Assembly: GCA_944321125.1 (NCBI GenBank)
Contig: CALUKD010000034.1
Location: 1 to 38,130 of the forward strand
Length of the DNA: 38,130 nt
Direction: 5' to 3'
DNA from: Candidatus Butyricimonas faecavium
GTDB lineage: Bacteria > Bacteroidota > Bacteroidia > Bacteroidales > Marinifilaceae
In this document: one piece after another, positions 8,375-16,168 of the stretch
How the letters are laid out: each line of letters starts with the position of its first letter
How positions within the stretch are numbered: the stretch's first letter is position 1
Position numbers and translations under genes: made by a program
Notes under the pieces: generated by a model
Database searches by the model: none
The model's input: only the letters and a program-made list of their open reading frames with translations
What the model was told of the DNA's origin: nothing

Positions 8375-9532
8375 ATGACATTTAGAGAATTAGAAATTGC
8401 GGAGCCTATTCTTAAGGCTATCTGTGAAAAAGGATATGAAAAACCCACCCCGATACAAGAGAAAGGGATACCCGTGGCTCTTGGTGGTGGTGATATGCTG
8501 GGAATTGCCCAAACCGGAACCGGTAAGACGGCAACATTTGCAATACCGATATTACAACATTTACTCGTTGAGCGTTCTATTGAGAAGCGTTTGGAAGCAC
8601 AGGGTAATAGGGGGCGTATCGTGAAAAGACGAGCTGTTAAAGCTTTGATCTTGACGCCGACCCGTGAATTAGCTATTCAAATCGGGGAGAATATCACGGA
8701 TTATGGGAAATATACGGGGATTAGGCATGCGATTATATTTGGTGGCGTGAAACAGGGAACGCAGACCGATCAGTTGCAGGCGGGAGTGGATATTCTTGTC
8801 GCTACGCCGGGACGTTTGCTTGATTTGATTCGGCAGGGATACGTGAATCTTTCTTCTATCACGTATTTTGTTTTGGATGAAGCCGACAGGATGTTGGATA
8901 TGGGATTTATTGCAGATATACGACGTTTGTTACCTATGCTGCCGGTAAAGCGCCAGACGCTGTTTTTCTCGGCAACGATGCCTAAAGATATAGTAAATTT
9001 ATCGAAAAGTATTCTTTCAACCCCAACAAGGGTGGAGGTGACCCCGGTTTCTTCTGCTGTCGACACGGTGGAACAGGGCGTTTATTTTGTAGAGAAACCG
9101 GAAAAGAAGAAACTTCTTGTTTCCTTGTTGAAACAAGAGAAAAAGTCGGTACTTGTTTTTTCTCGTACTAAGCACGGAGCGGATAATATATCACGTCTGT
9201 TGAAAAAATCCGGAATCAAAAGCGAGTCCATTCACGGGGATAAATCACAAGGACAACGCCAACGAGCCCTGTCGAATTTTAAGGCAGGTACAATCCGGGT
9301 GATGGTGGCCACGGACATTGCAGCCCGAGGGATTGATATTCAGGAGTTGGAGATCGTTATAAATTATGATTTGCCTGATGTGGCAGAAACATACGTACAC
9401 CGTATCGGGCGTACCGGACGTGCAGGACACCTTGGTACTGCGGTAACATTCTGTTCTCAAGAAGAACAGCCTAAAATTCAAGAGATTCAAGGTCTAACAG
9501 GAAAGAAAATCAATCGGTTATCCTTTCAGTAA
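8375..9532 (+). CDS. rhlE: DEAD-box RNA helicase (RhlE type)
   Basis: A 385-residue ATP-dependent RNA helicase containing both RecA-like domains and almost no tail. Motifs in order: Q motif (KPTPIQEKGIP, residues 23-33), Walker A AQTGTGKT (45-52), PTRELA, TPGRLLD, DEAD (168-171), SAT, and HRIGRTGR (about 342-349). Such enzymes unwind short RNA duplexes in ribosome assembly or RNA decay. RhlE homologues usually have a basic C-terminal tail for RNA binding. Here the protein stops about 30 residues after motif VI, so it may rely on partners. A strong bidirectional terminator follows at once. A long leader with a possible attenuator precedes it, as often seen for cold-induced helicases (inference). 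Confidence 0.93.
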   Translation: MTFRELEIAEPILKAICEKGYEKPTPIQEKGIPVALGGGDMLGIAQTGTGKTATFAIPILQHLLVERSIEKRLEAQGNRGRIVKRRAVKALILTPTRELAIQIGENITDYGKYTGIRHAIIFGGVKQGTQTDQLQAGVDILVATPGRLLDLIRQGYVNLSSITYFVLDEADRMLDMGFIADIRRLLPMLPVKRQTLFFSATMPKDIVNLSKSILSTPTRVEVTPVSSAVDTVEQGVYFVEKPEKKKLLVSLLKQEKKSVLVFSRTKHGADNISRLLKKSGIKSESIHGDKSQGQRQRALSNFKAGTIRVMVATDIAARGIDIQELEIVINYDLPDVAETYVHRIGRTGRAGHLGTAVTFCSQEEQPKIQEIQGLTGKKINRLSFQ

Positions 9533-9550
9533 TGATGATTGAAGGTGAAT

Positions 9551-9589
9551 AAAAAAAGAACGATCTGCATCACAGATCGTTCTTTTTTT
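9551..9589. terminator. Bidirectional intrinsic terminator
   Basis: A perfect 10-bp stem (9558-9567 with 9573-9582, loop CATCA) is flanked by seven A on the left and seven T on the right. It therefore works in both directions, ending the helicase gene on the plus strand and ackA on the minus strand. Confidence 0.95.
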
Positions 9590-9603
9590 ATGTGGGAAAT
9601 AAC

Positions 9604-10803
9604 TTATTTTACGAGATTCATGGTATCTGTTGCGATAACCAGTTCCTCGTCCGTGGTAATACTCATCACAGTTACTTTGGAATCGGCAGTAGACAGTATT
9701 TTATCTTGTCCGCGAACTCCTTTATTGGCTGCAACATCGAAGTGAATACCCATGTATTCCATGTTGGTACATACTTGCTCACGTACTTCGCTGTCATTTT
9801 CTCCGATACCACCGGTGAAGACGATCAAATCTGCCCCGTTTAGTGCGGCAGCGTAGCTACCCACGTATTTCTTCACGTCGTAAGAGAGAATATCGAGAGC
9901 AAGACGGGCTTTATCGTTTCCGGCTTCAGCGGCAGCCTGTAAGTCACGGCAATCAGAAGAAACTTCAGATACACCTTGTAATCCGGATTTCTTGTTCACG
10001 AGGTCATTTGCTTGTGCTGCATTTAAACCTTCTTTTTCACAGATGTATAACAATGCCCCCAAATCAAGGTCTCCCGTGCGGGTTCCCATGATCACTCCGG
10101 CATTAGGAGTGAAACCCATGGATGTGTCAATGGATTTACCTTTGTTGATAGCGGTTATGGATGAGCCGTTACCCAAGTGACAAGTAATGATTTTTTTCTC
10201 CTCGATGTTCCATCCCAGTATTTTACATGCTTTTTCTGCGACGAACTTGTGAGAGGTTCCGTGGAATCCGTAACGACGGATGCGGTAATTTTCATAATAT
10301 TTGTACGGAAGCCCGTAGATATATGCTTCTTTGGGAAGAGTCTGGTGGAATGAAGTGTCAAATACTGCTACTTGTGGTATACCCGGTAACAGTTTTTCCA
10401 TTGTCTCAATTCCTTTTAGGTTTGCGGGATTGTGGAGTGGAGCTAATTCGCAGCAAGCTGCAATCTTTTTTTTGGCATCCTCATCAACACGAACGCTTTG
10501 GGCGAAGAATTCACCACCATGAGCTACACGGTGTCCCACTGCATTAATGTCCGTCAAGGCTTTGATTACTCCATGTTTCGGGTCAACCAGTGCTTTTAAG
10601 ATCAGATCGATCCCGGCTGTATGGTCTGCGATAGGTTCTTCTACCACGTATTTATCTTTTCCCTCCGGTTTGTGGGTGAAACTTCCTACGGGTAAACCGA
10701 TTTTTTCTACTAATCCTTTAGCGAGTAACGTCGGTTCTCCTGCCATGTCAAGTAATTGATATTTAATAGAGGAACTTCCGCAGTTTAAAACTAGTATGTT
10801 CAT
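9604..10803 (-). CDS. ackA: Acetate kinase
   Basis: A 399-residue cytoplasmic acetate kinase that converts acetyl phosphate and ADP to acetate and ATP, the energy-yielding last step of acetate fermentation. Signatures: NCGSSSIKY at residues 7-15 (ASKHA fold phosphate motif), R92 in GHRVAHGG, D149 in FDTSFH, H181 in RYGFHGTSH, and GTRTGDLD. Length and motifs are fully normal. It is second in a pta-ackA operon with a 66-base gap and ends at a strong bidirectional terminator. Confidence 0.97.
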   Translation of the reverse strand: MNILVLNCGSSSIKYQLLDMAGEPTLLAKGLVEKIGLPVGSFTHKPEGKDKYVVEEPIADHTAGIDLILKALVDPKHGVIKALTDINAVGHRVAHGGEFFAQSVRVDEDAKKKIAACCELAPLHNPANLKGIETMEKLLPGIPQVAVFDTSFHQTLPKEAYIYGLPYKYYENYRIRRYGFHGTSHKFVAEKACKILGWNIEEKKIITCHLGNGSSITAINKGKSIDTSMGFTPNAGVIMGTRTGDLDLGALLYICEKEGLNAAQANDLVNKKSGLQGVSEVSSDCRDLQAAAEAGNDKARLALDILSYDVKKYVGSYAAALNGADLIVFTGGIGENDSEVREQVCTNMEYMGIHFDVAANKGVRGQDKILSTADSKVTVMSITTDEELVIATDTMNLVK

Positions 10804-10869
10804 TATAATTTAATTTGAATAGGTAATACTTGTTGAGTTTATAATAGTTTATAAACTTTATAAATTGAT

Positions 10870-11871
10870 TTATTTTGCTGCAGCTTGATTTACCGTGATG
10901 GCAACGAGGTTTACAATGTCGCTTACTGAACAACCTCTTGACAAATCGTTAATCGGTGCAGCCATACCTTGAAGTATAGGACCAACGGCTTCAATTCCAG
11001 CGATTCGTTGTACAAGTTTATAACTGATGTTTCCGACTTCAAGACTGGGGAAAATTAACACGTTGGCTTTACCGGCCACAGGGCTTCCCGGAGCTTTACT
11101 AGCCCCTACTGATGCCACGAGAGCTGCATCGGCTTGCATTTCACCGTCGATCATTACGTCGGGAGCCATTTGTTTGGCGAGTTCAGTTGCTTTTACTACT
11201 TTATCAACCAATTCGTTTTTAGCAGACCCTTTGGTAGAGAAGCTTAACATGGCAACTCTCGGTTCAATTTTAGCGATAGCTCTGGCTGTTCCGGCTGTAG
11301 CCACGGCGATTTGAGCTAATTCTTCAGCAGTTGGGTTGGGTAACACGGCGCAGTCAGCACACACGATTAGGCCGTTTTCTCCATATTCCGGTTTGTTGGT
11401 TAATAGCAGGAATGCACCTGATACTACGGACATACCCGGTAAGGTTTTAACAATCTGTAAGGCGGGACGTAATACGTCTCCGGTAGCATTTTTGGCCCCG
11501 GCAACTTCTCCGTCAGCATCACCGTTCTTGATCATCAAAGTGGCAAGGTATAGCGGGTCAAGAACGAGTTTTAGGGCTTGTTCTTTTGTCATACCTTTAC
11601 TCTTGCGAAGTTCAACCAAAAGGTTTGCATACGCTTCTTTTTTCTCGTGGTTTGCAGGATCGATGATCGTGGCTTTACCGATATTTTTCAATTTTAATTT
11701 CTCGGCCAACGCTTCAATTTCAGCCGGATTACCGATCAGGATGATTTGAGCGATACCTTCACCGATTAAGATGTCGGCTGCTTTCAACGTACGTTCTTCT
11801 GTTCCTTCCGGAAGTACAATGCGTTTGTTGCACTTCTTCGCATTTTCTTTGATTTGTTCAAGGAGATTCAT
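10870..11871 (-). CDS. pta: Phosphate acetyltransferase
   Basis: A 333-residue short-form Pta made of the catalytic PTA_PTB domain only, without the N-terminal DRTGG/CobQ-like regulatory domains of the long enterobacterial form. It makes acetyl phosphate from acetyl-CoA and phosphate, feeding AckA next to it. Recognisable blocks include RIVLPEGTEERTL near the N-terminus, the KNATGDVLRPALQ segment, and GSPVAGKANVLIFPSLEVGNISYKLVQR in shortened form at the substrate site. A minus-strand TAnnTTTG -7 element (TACTTTTG, 11922-11915) lies about 45 bases before the start, but no good -33 box is seen. Confidence 0.96.
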   Translation of the reverse strand: MNLLEQIKENAKKCNKRIVLPEGTEERTLKAADILIGEGIAQIILIGNPAEIEALAEKLKLKNIGKATIIDPANHEKKEAYANLLVELRKSKGMTKEQALKLVLDPLYLATLMIKNGDADGEVAGAKNATGDVLRPALQIVKTLPGMSVVSGAFLLLTNKPEYGENGLIVCADCAVLPNPTAEELAQIAVATAGTARAIAKIEPRVAMLSFSTKGSAKNELVDKVVKATELAKQMAPDVMIDGEMQADAALVASVGASKAPGSPVAGKANVLIFPSLEVGNISYKLVQRIAGIEAVGPILQGMAAPINDLSRGCSVSDIVNLVAITVNQAAAK

Positions 11872-11979
11872 GATATTTTTATTTTAAATATATAGTTACT
11901 CGCAATCGTTAGCGCAAAAGTAGAAATAAATAATCAATTTGTAATGCAGACATTACAAAAAAGTTCATTTACCCTTGTT

Positions 11980-12444
11980 TTATTTTCCAAGTTTGAAACG
12001 AATACGCAATACTCCATCATTGAAATCAAACGAGATGATGCGAAAAGTTCCGATCTCAGCCGTGTTGGTGACGTGGAGACCGATGCAGGCGCATTGATCG
12101 TAGTCTCCGATACGAATCACCCGTACCGTCTTAATTCCCGGTTCAGGAAGGCGGGAGAGGTTAATACAGGCCGGAACTTGATCGATCGGGTAGAAGATTT
12201 CTTCCACGTTGATGTTCTGTTGTATAATGTCGTTTACGGCTTGCTCTACGGTAGCAATGTCTTCGGCGGAAGGGGCTGTCGTGAAGTGGTAATCACATTT
12301 GGATTTCTTTTTCTCGATATGGGCAGAGAAGGAACGTTCACAGTGGAAATATTTGACCATTTGAGAATTTAAGAGGTGTTCCGCCGTGTGCATTGGAGGA
12401 TATTCTTGTTTGTTGTGTTCGTTGAGTTGAATTTTTTGTTCCAT
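11980..12444 (-). CDS. AlaX-like tRNA-editing protein (second additional domain)
   Basis: A 154-residue protein resembling the ThrRS/AlaRS second additional domain. The zinc ligands expected for trans-editing are present: H19-x3-H23 in MHTAEHLLN, and C120-x3-H124 in CACIGLHV (C118 is close by). Such proteins hydrolyse mischarged Ser- or Gly-tRNA-Ala in solution. It is shorter than classical AlaX proteins and begins almost at the HxxxH motif, so the N-terminal beta-barrel subdomain is absent. That places it with the short AlaX forms or with an alanyl-tRNA-synthetase-related hydrolase of unproved substrate. It is upstream of pta, on the same strand, 108 bases away. Confidence 0.78.
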   Translation of the reverse strand: MEQKIQLNEHNKQEYPPMHTAEHLLNSQMVKYFHCERSFSAHIEKKKSKCDYHFTTAPSAEDIATVEQAVNDIIQQNINVEEIFYPIDQVPACINLSRLPEPGIKTVRVIRIGDYDQCACIGLHVTNTAEIGTFRIISFDFNDGVLRIRFKLGK

Positions 12445-12634
12445 GAGTAATTGTTGAGATTGATTAAATTTATATCTAACTTAGATTCAATTAGAAAATG
12501 CAATAATAAACAATTAATTTCCTGTTTTCAATTAATTAACTAACTTTGTCGCTTGATCGGTTGGGATTTTCCCGCCGCGGGATCATGGGACAAGTGGTTC
12601 CGGTTTAAATTTAGGTTTAAATAAAACTGTAATT

Positions 12635-13381
12635 ATGAAGTTATTAGAAGGAAAGACTGCCATCATCACGGGGGCATCAAGAGGAATCGGAAAGGCTGTG
12701 GCATTGGAATTTGCCCGTCAAGGAGCGAATATTGCTTTCACCGATTTAAGATATGATGAAATAGCTCAGGAAACCGAAAAAGAAATTGCTGCTTTGGGTG
12801 TAAAAGCTAAAATGTACGCCTCGAATGCTGCAGACTTTGCGGCTACGAATGCTACCGTGGATGAGATTGTTAAAGAATTCGGACGTGTAGATATACTTGT
12901 GAATAATGCTGGTATCACGAAAGACACCTTGTTGATGCGCATGAGCGAAGAACAATGGGATGCCGTGATTAATGTGAATTTGAAATCCGTATTTAATTTC
13001 ACGAAAGCAGTGTCTGCCATTATGTTACGTCAGAAGTCGGGTTCTATCATCAGCATGAGTTCCGTGGTTGGTGTGAGTGGTAATGCTGGACAAGCAAATT
13101 ACGCGGCTTCTAAAGCCGGAATTATCGGATTTACAAAGAGCGTAGCTAAAGAACTTGGCTCTCGTAATATTCGTGCCAACGCTGTGGCTCCGGGATTTAT
13201 CATTACCGATATGACCGCACAATTATCAGAAGATGTGCGTAAGGAATGGGCTGCTAAAATTCCATTGAAGAGAGGTGGTACTCCGGAAGATATTGCGAAG
13301 GTATGTGTATTCTTAGCTTCTGATTTGTCTGCTTATGTGACAGGTCAAACGATCCACGTTTGTGGTGGAATGAATATGTAA
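12635..13381 (+). CDS. fabG: 3-oxoacyl-[ACP] reductase
   Basis: A 248-residue short-chain dehydrogenase/reductase, the NADPH-dependent ketoacyl-ACP reductase of fatty acid elongation. Motifs: cofactor loop TGASRGIG (residues 12-19), NNAG (90-93), and catalytic N115, S143, Y156, K160 (NYAASK). The end motif GQTIHVCGGMNM is the usual FabG C-terminus. The gene stands apart from other fab genes. Its leader contains a TAACTTTG -7 element at 12541-12548 without a clear -33 box, and a GC-rich palindrome at 12570-12582. Confidence 0.93.
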   Translation: MKLLEGKTAIITGASRGIGKAVALEFARQGANIAFTDLRYDEIAQETEKEIAALGVKAKMYASNAADFAATNATVDEIVKEFGRVDILVNNAGITKDTLLMRMSEEQWDAVINVNLKSVFNFTKAVSAIMLRQKSGSIISMSSVVGVSGNAGQANYAASKAGIIGFTKSVAKELGSRNIRANAVAPGFIITDMTAQLSEDVRKEWAAKIPLKRGGTPEDIAKVCVFLASDLSAYVTGQTIHVCGGMNM

Positions 13382-13501
13382 TATTCGTTTAAAAAAGCTT
13401 GGTTATAATTGTCAAGAATGCGAGACAATAAGGGAAGGAGTCTAAACTCATCTGCCACATTCTTGTTTCTAAGCACTTTTTAAACAACCTTCTGAAATGA
13501 A

Positions 13502-13542
13502 GAAAAAAGGCTGTCTATTTACTTTTTAGACAGCTTTTTTCT
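13502..13542 (+). terminator. Intrinsic terminator after fabG
   Basis: The stem arms are 13510-13517 and 13527-13534 (8 bp), flanked by an A-run on the left and six T on the right. It serves the fabG transcript. The same bases code for the last codons of the decayed kinase on the other strand. Confidence 0.85.
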
Positions 13543-13860
13543 TATCAGATGTTGAACTGTGAAACAGGAACCTTCTCCGGTTTTAGAAGTTACTGTGATC
13601 TTCCCATTTAAATGTGATGGTCTGTCCGATAGCTAGGCTTAATCCTAATTCTATTCTTTGACGAATTGAATTTGTTACCTTTATAAAATCGTTCGAAAAT
13701 ACGGTTCATATTGTTTTTATCAAGCGTGTTCTTGGGGATGTTCGGTCTTGATGTTGCGAAATGTGAATATGATATAACTTGAATCTTTTTCCTTAGTGAC
13801 CGTTTGGTTATTTCCCGGAATATTTCTACTTTTAAAACATCGTATTTGAATGGTTGCCGA
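13519..13860 (-). pseudogene. Decayed sensor histidine kinase fragment (HATPase domain)
   Basis: On the minus strand the region still reads as the C-terminal ATP-binding domain of a two-component sensor kinase, but in at least two frames. One frame gives NRIFERFYKG (about 13670-13700), the F-box of HATPase domains. A shift is then needed to read LGLSLA (G2 box, about 13635-13652), and another to read GKITVTSKTGEGSCFTV near 13555-13605, followed by a stop at 13519-13521. No DHp domain with H-box or membrane part remains, and no response regulator is nearby. The left limit is fixed by the stop codon. The right limit is approximate, since the 5' part fades into noise before the gene starting at 13924. 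Confidence 0.8.
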
Positions 13861-13923
13861 AAAGTCAGATCATGATTGTGGCTCGCTTTTTGTAACCTCA
13901 AAATAAAACAAACAAGTAATTTC

Positions 13924-14907
13924 ATGGAAAGGCGTGTAAAATATAGGATAAAGGCCGGGCTAAGGATAGTCGGGGCATTCTTATTCATGGGCTTTTTGGT
14001 CTCATGTAGTAGTTACAAAGTGCTGAATATTGACGTATTGTATCCTGGGGAGTTGAATATCGGAAACAAGAATGCACAGATTTTGTTTATTGATCGAAAA
14101 CTTGTGCATGAGTCGGATTCACTCTCTGCATACCAGTTGTTTTCTAGTTTACAATTAAGGAGAGATGAGGTTGTGAATCATTTCTATAACGGGGTGCGTG
14201 ACGGATTACGTAACGGGGTACAACCTATTTTACTAGTTAAAGGGTTGGGATTGAACACGGGGTATATTCCAGATGGGTATACTCCTGCACCGATTTCTCC
14301 GGAAGGTATTGCTGCTTTGGAAAAAATTTCAGGACAAATGTACGTGCTTGCAGTGGAATATTGTAAGTTTGGATTGGATGATGCGAGTCGGTTGATGCTT
14401 GATTCCAATCTTTTTGTGCGTTTATACGATCCGGAGGGGGTTGTGGTGGACTCTGCAACTACTCACAAGTTGGATGATATGGACGAGATGCTGTTCGAGG
14501 GAAACAGCTATGATATAATTTGTAATTTCTTTTACAATAACGGTATAAAATATGCAGAACGTTTAACGCCAACATGGAAACCTGAGCAACGTAGGATTTA
14601 TATGAATAATCGTTTGTTGAATCTCGGTTACTATTATTTTGAGAACGAGAATGATGAAGAGGCTCAGAGGGTATGGAATGCGGCATTGAACTTGAAACCC
14701 AAGGTAGCGGCTCGTGCTGCGGTGAACTTGGCATGGTTCTACGAAAAAGATGGTAACTTTTCATCGGCGAAAGCTTTATTGGAAGCGGCCTTGAAAACAT
14801 TACAAACGAATAACATCAGTGATAATTTATCCGAGTATATTACGGATTACATAAAACGTTTGGAAAAACGTATTAAGGATGAAACCAAAATTATGGAACA
14901 GTTATAA
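13924..14907 (+). CDS. TPR-containing lipoprotein (DUF6340-like)
   Basis: A 327-residue predicted lipoprotein. The ATG at 13924 is chosen because it opens a lipoprotein signal with hydrophobic core and lipobox ending at C26 (FLVSC-S). Frames upstream to 13876 add no signal. The middle part is mixed alpha/beta of unknown function. The C-terminal third (about residues 225-315) has two or three helix-turn-helix tetratricopeptide-like repeats, with NLGYYYFENENDEEAQRVWNAALNLKP as the clearest stretch in full and a second NLAWFYEKDG unit. The layout matches the Bacteroidales DUF6340 family, of unknown function. It ends 13 bases before the alcohol dehydrogenase gene, so the two may share a transcript. 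Confidence 0.72.
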   Translation: MERRVKYRIKAGLRIVGAFLFMGFLVSCSSYKVLNIDVLYPGELNIGNKNAQILFIDRKLVHESDSLSAYQLFSSLQLRRDEVVNHFYNGVRDGLRNGVQPILLVKGLGLNTGYIPDGYTPAPISPEGIAALEKISGQMYVLAVEYCKFGLDDASRLMLDSNLFVRLYDPEGVVVDSATTHKLDDMDEMLFEGNSYDIICNFFYNNGIKYAERLTPTWKPEQRRIYMNNRLLNLGYYYFENENDEEAQRVWNAALNLKPKVAARAAVNLAWFYEKDGNFSSAKALLEAALKTLQTNNISDNLSEYITDYIKRLEKRIKDETKIMEQL

Positions 14908-14920
14908 ACGATTTTAAAGC

Positions 14921-16078
14921 ATGAGAAATTTCGATTATTACAATCCCGTAAAAATTCTTTTCGGGAAAGGAAAAATTGCCGAGATCGCAAAGTGGATTCC
15001 AAAAGGGATGAAAGTTATGATGACCTACGGTGGTGGAAGCATCAAGAAAAATGGTGTCTATGAACAAGTAATGGATGCGTTGCAAGGATTTGACATTGTA
15101 GAGTTCGGAGGTATCGAACCGAATCCGAGATACGAAACGTTGATACAAGCTGTGGAACTGGCAAAACAAGAAAATGTGGGATTTCTTTTAGCTGTGGGTG
15201 GAGGTTCCGTAATTGATGGAACAAAATTTATTGCTGCCGCCACTTGTTTCGAGGGTAATGAACCTTGGGACATCGTGGCAAAAGGTGCACGGGTAAATGC
15301 GGCTCTCCCATTGGGAACAGTGTTGACACTTCCGGCTACAGGATCAGAAATGAATAGTGGAGGAGTTATCACTCGTCAATCCACGTTGGAAAAACTTGCA
15401 TTCAATTCTCGTCACGTGTTTCCGAAATTCTCGGTGTTAGACCCAATGGTGACTTATTCATTACCCATGAAACAAGTGGCTAACGGAGTGGTCGATACTT
15501 TTGTGCATGTCATGGAACAATATTATACATTTCCGGAACAAGCTGAGATTCAAGATCGTTTCTCTGAATCAATTTTGAAAACACTGATTGAATTGGGACC
15601 GAAATTGGTTCATGCCGAGAAACCGAACTATGAGGATCGGGCTAACTTTATGTGGGCAGCCACGATGGGATTGAACGGATTGATTGCCTGCGGAGTATCG
15701 CAAGACTGGTCAACTCACCATATCGGTCACGAATTGACGGCTTTCAACGGGTTGGACCACGGGATTACATTGGCAATTGTTTTACCGGGGGTGATGAATG
15801 CCACGAAGATCAAACGTCGTGAAAAACTGTTGCAATATGCCGCACGTGTGTGGAATATTGACACGGATCAACCCGATGCAGCAGATCTGGCGATTGCTCG
15901 TACGGAACAATTTTTTAATGAATTGGGAGTGAAGACCCGCTTGTCTGATTACGGCGTGGGTATTGACACGATCGACCGCATCGAAAAGCGTTTCCGTGAT
16001 CGGGGAGATTTTGCCCTAGGTGGTATCGACGATGTGAACGTGGATAACGTGAGAGCGATATTGACTTCTAGACTTTAA
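14921..16078 (+). CDS. Iron-type alcohol dehydrogenase (YqhD-like, NADP-dependent)
   Basis: A 385-residue group III metal-dependent alcohol dehydrogenase. GGGSVIDGTK (residues 93-102) is the dinucleotide site, and metal ligands align as D192, H196, H266 and H280 (DTFVH, STHHIGHE, GLDHG). The overall match is to the YqhD / butanol dehydrogenase branch, which reduces short-chain and lipid-derived aldehydes with NADPH. It could serve in fermentation or aldehyde detoxification; context does not decide. A hairpin-forming repeat lies between it and the next gene. Confidence 0.92.
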   Translation: MRNFDYYNPVKILFGKGKIAEIAKWIPKGMKVMMTYGGGSIKKNGVYEQVMDALQGFDIVEFGGIEPNPRYETLIQAVELAKQENVGFLLAVGGGSVIDGTKFIAAATCFEGNEPWDIVAKGARVNAALPLGTVLTLPATGSEMNSGGVITRQSTLEKLAFNSRHVFPKFSVLDPMVTYSLPMKQVANGVVDTFVHVMEQYYTFPEQAEIQDRFSESILKTLIELGPKLVHAEKPNYEDRANFMWAATMGLNGLIACGVSQDWSTHHIGHELTAFNGLDHGITLAIVLPGVMNATKIKRREKLLQYAARVWNIDTDQPDAADLAIARTEQFFNELGVKTRLSDYGVGIDTIDRIEKRFRDRGDFALGGIDDVNVDNVRAILTSRL

Positions 16079-16163
16079 TAATTTAGAATGTAAAATGTAG
16101 AATTTAGAATGTGATAAAGGATTTTCTTGGTACACATTTTAATTTCTACATTCTAAATTTCAT
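16079..16163. repeat. Imperfect intergenic hairpin repeat
   Basis: The left arm (about 16079-16113) is built from copies of tAGAATnTAnAAT. It pairs imperfectly with the right arm (about 16134-16161), which ends only a few bases before the next start codon. Composition and form are like the repeat at 5819-5917, though the words differ. Confidence 0.65.
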
Positions 16164-16168
16164 ATTGT

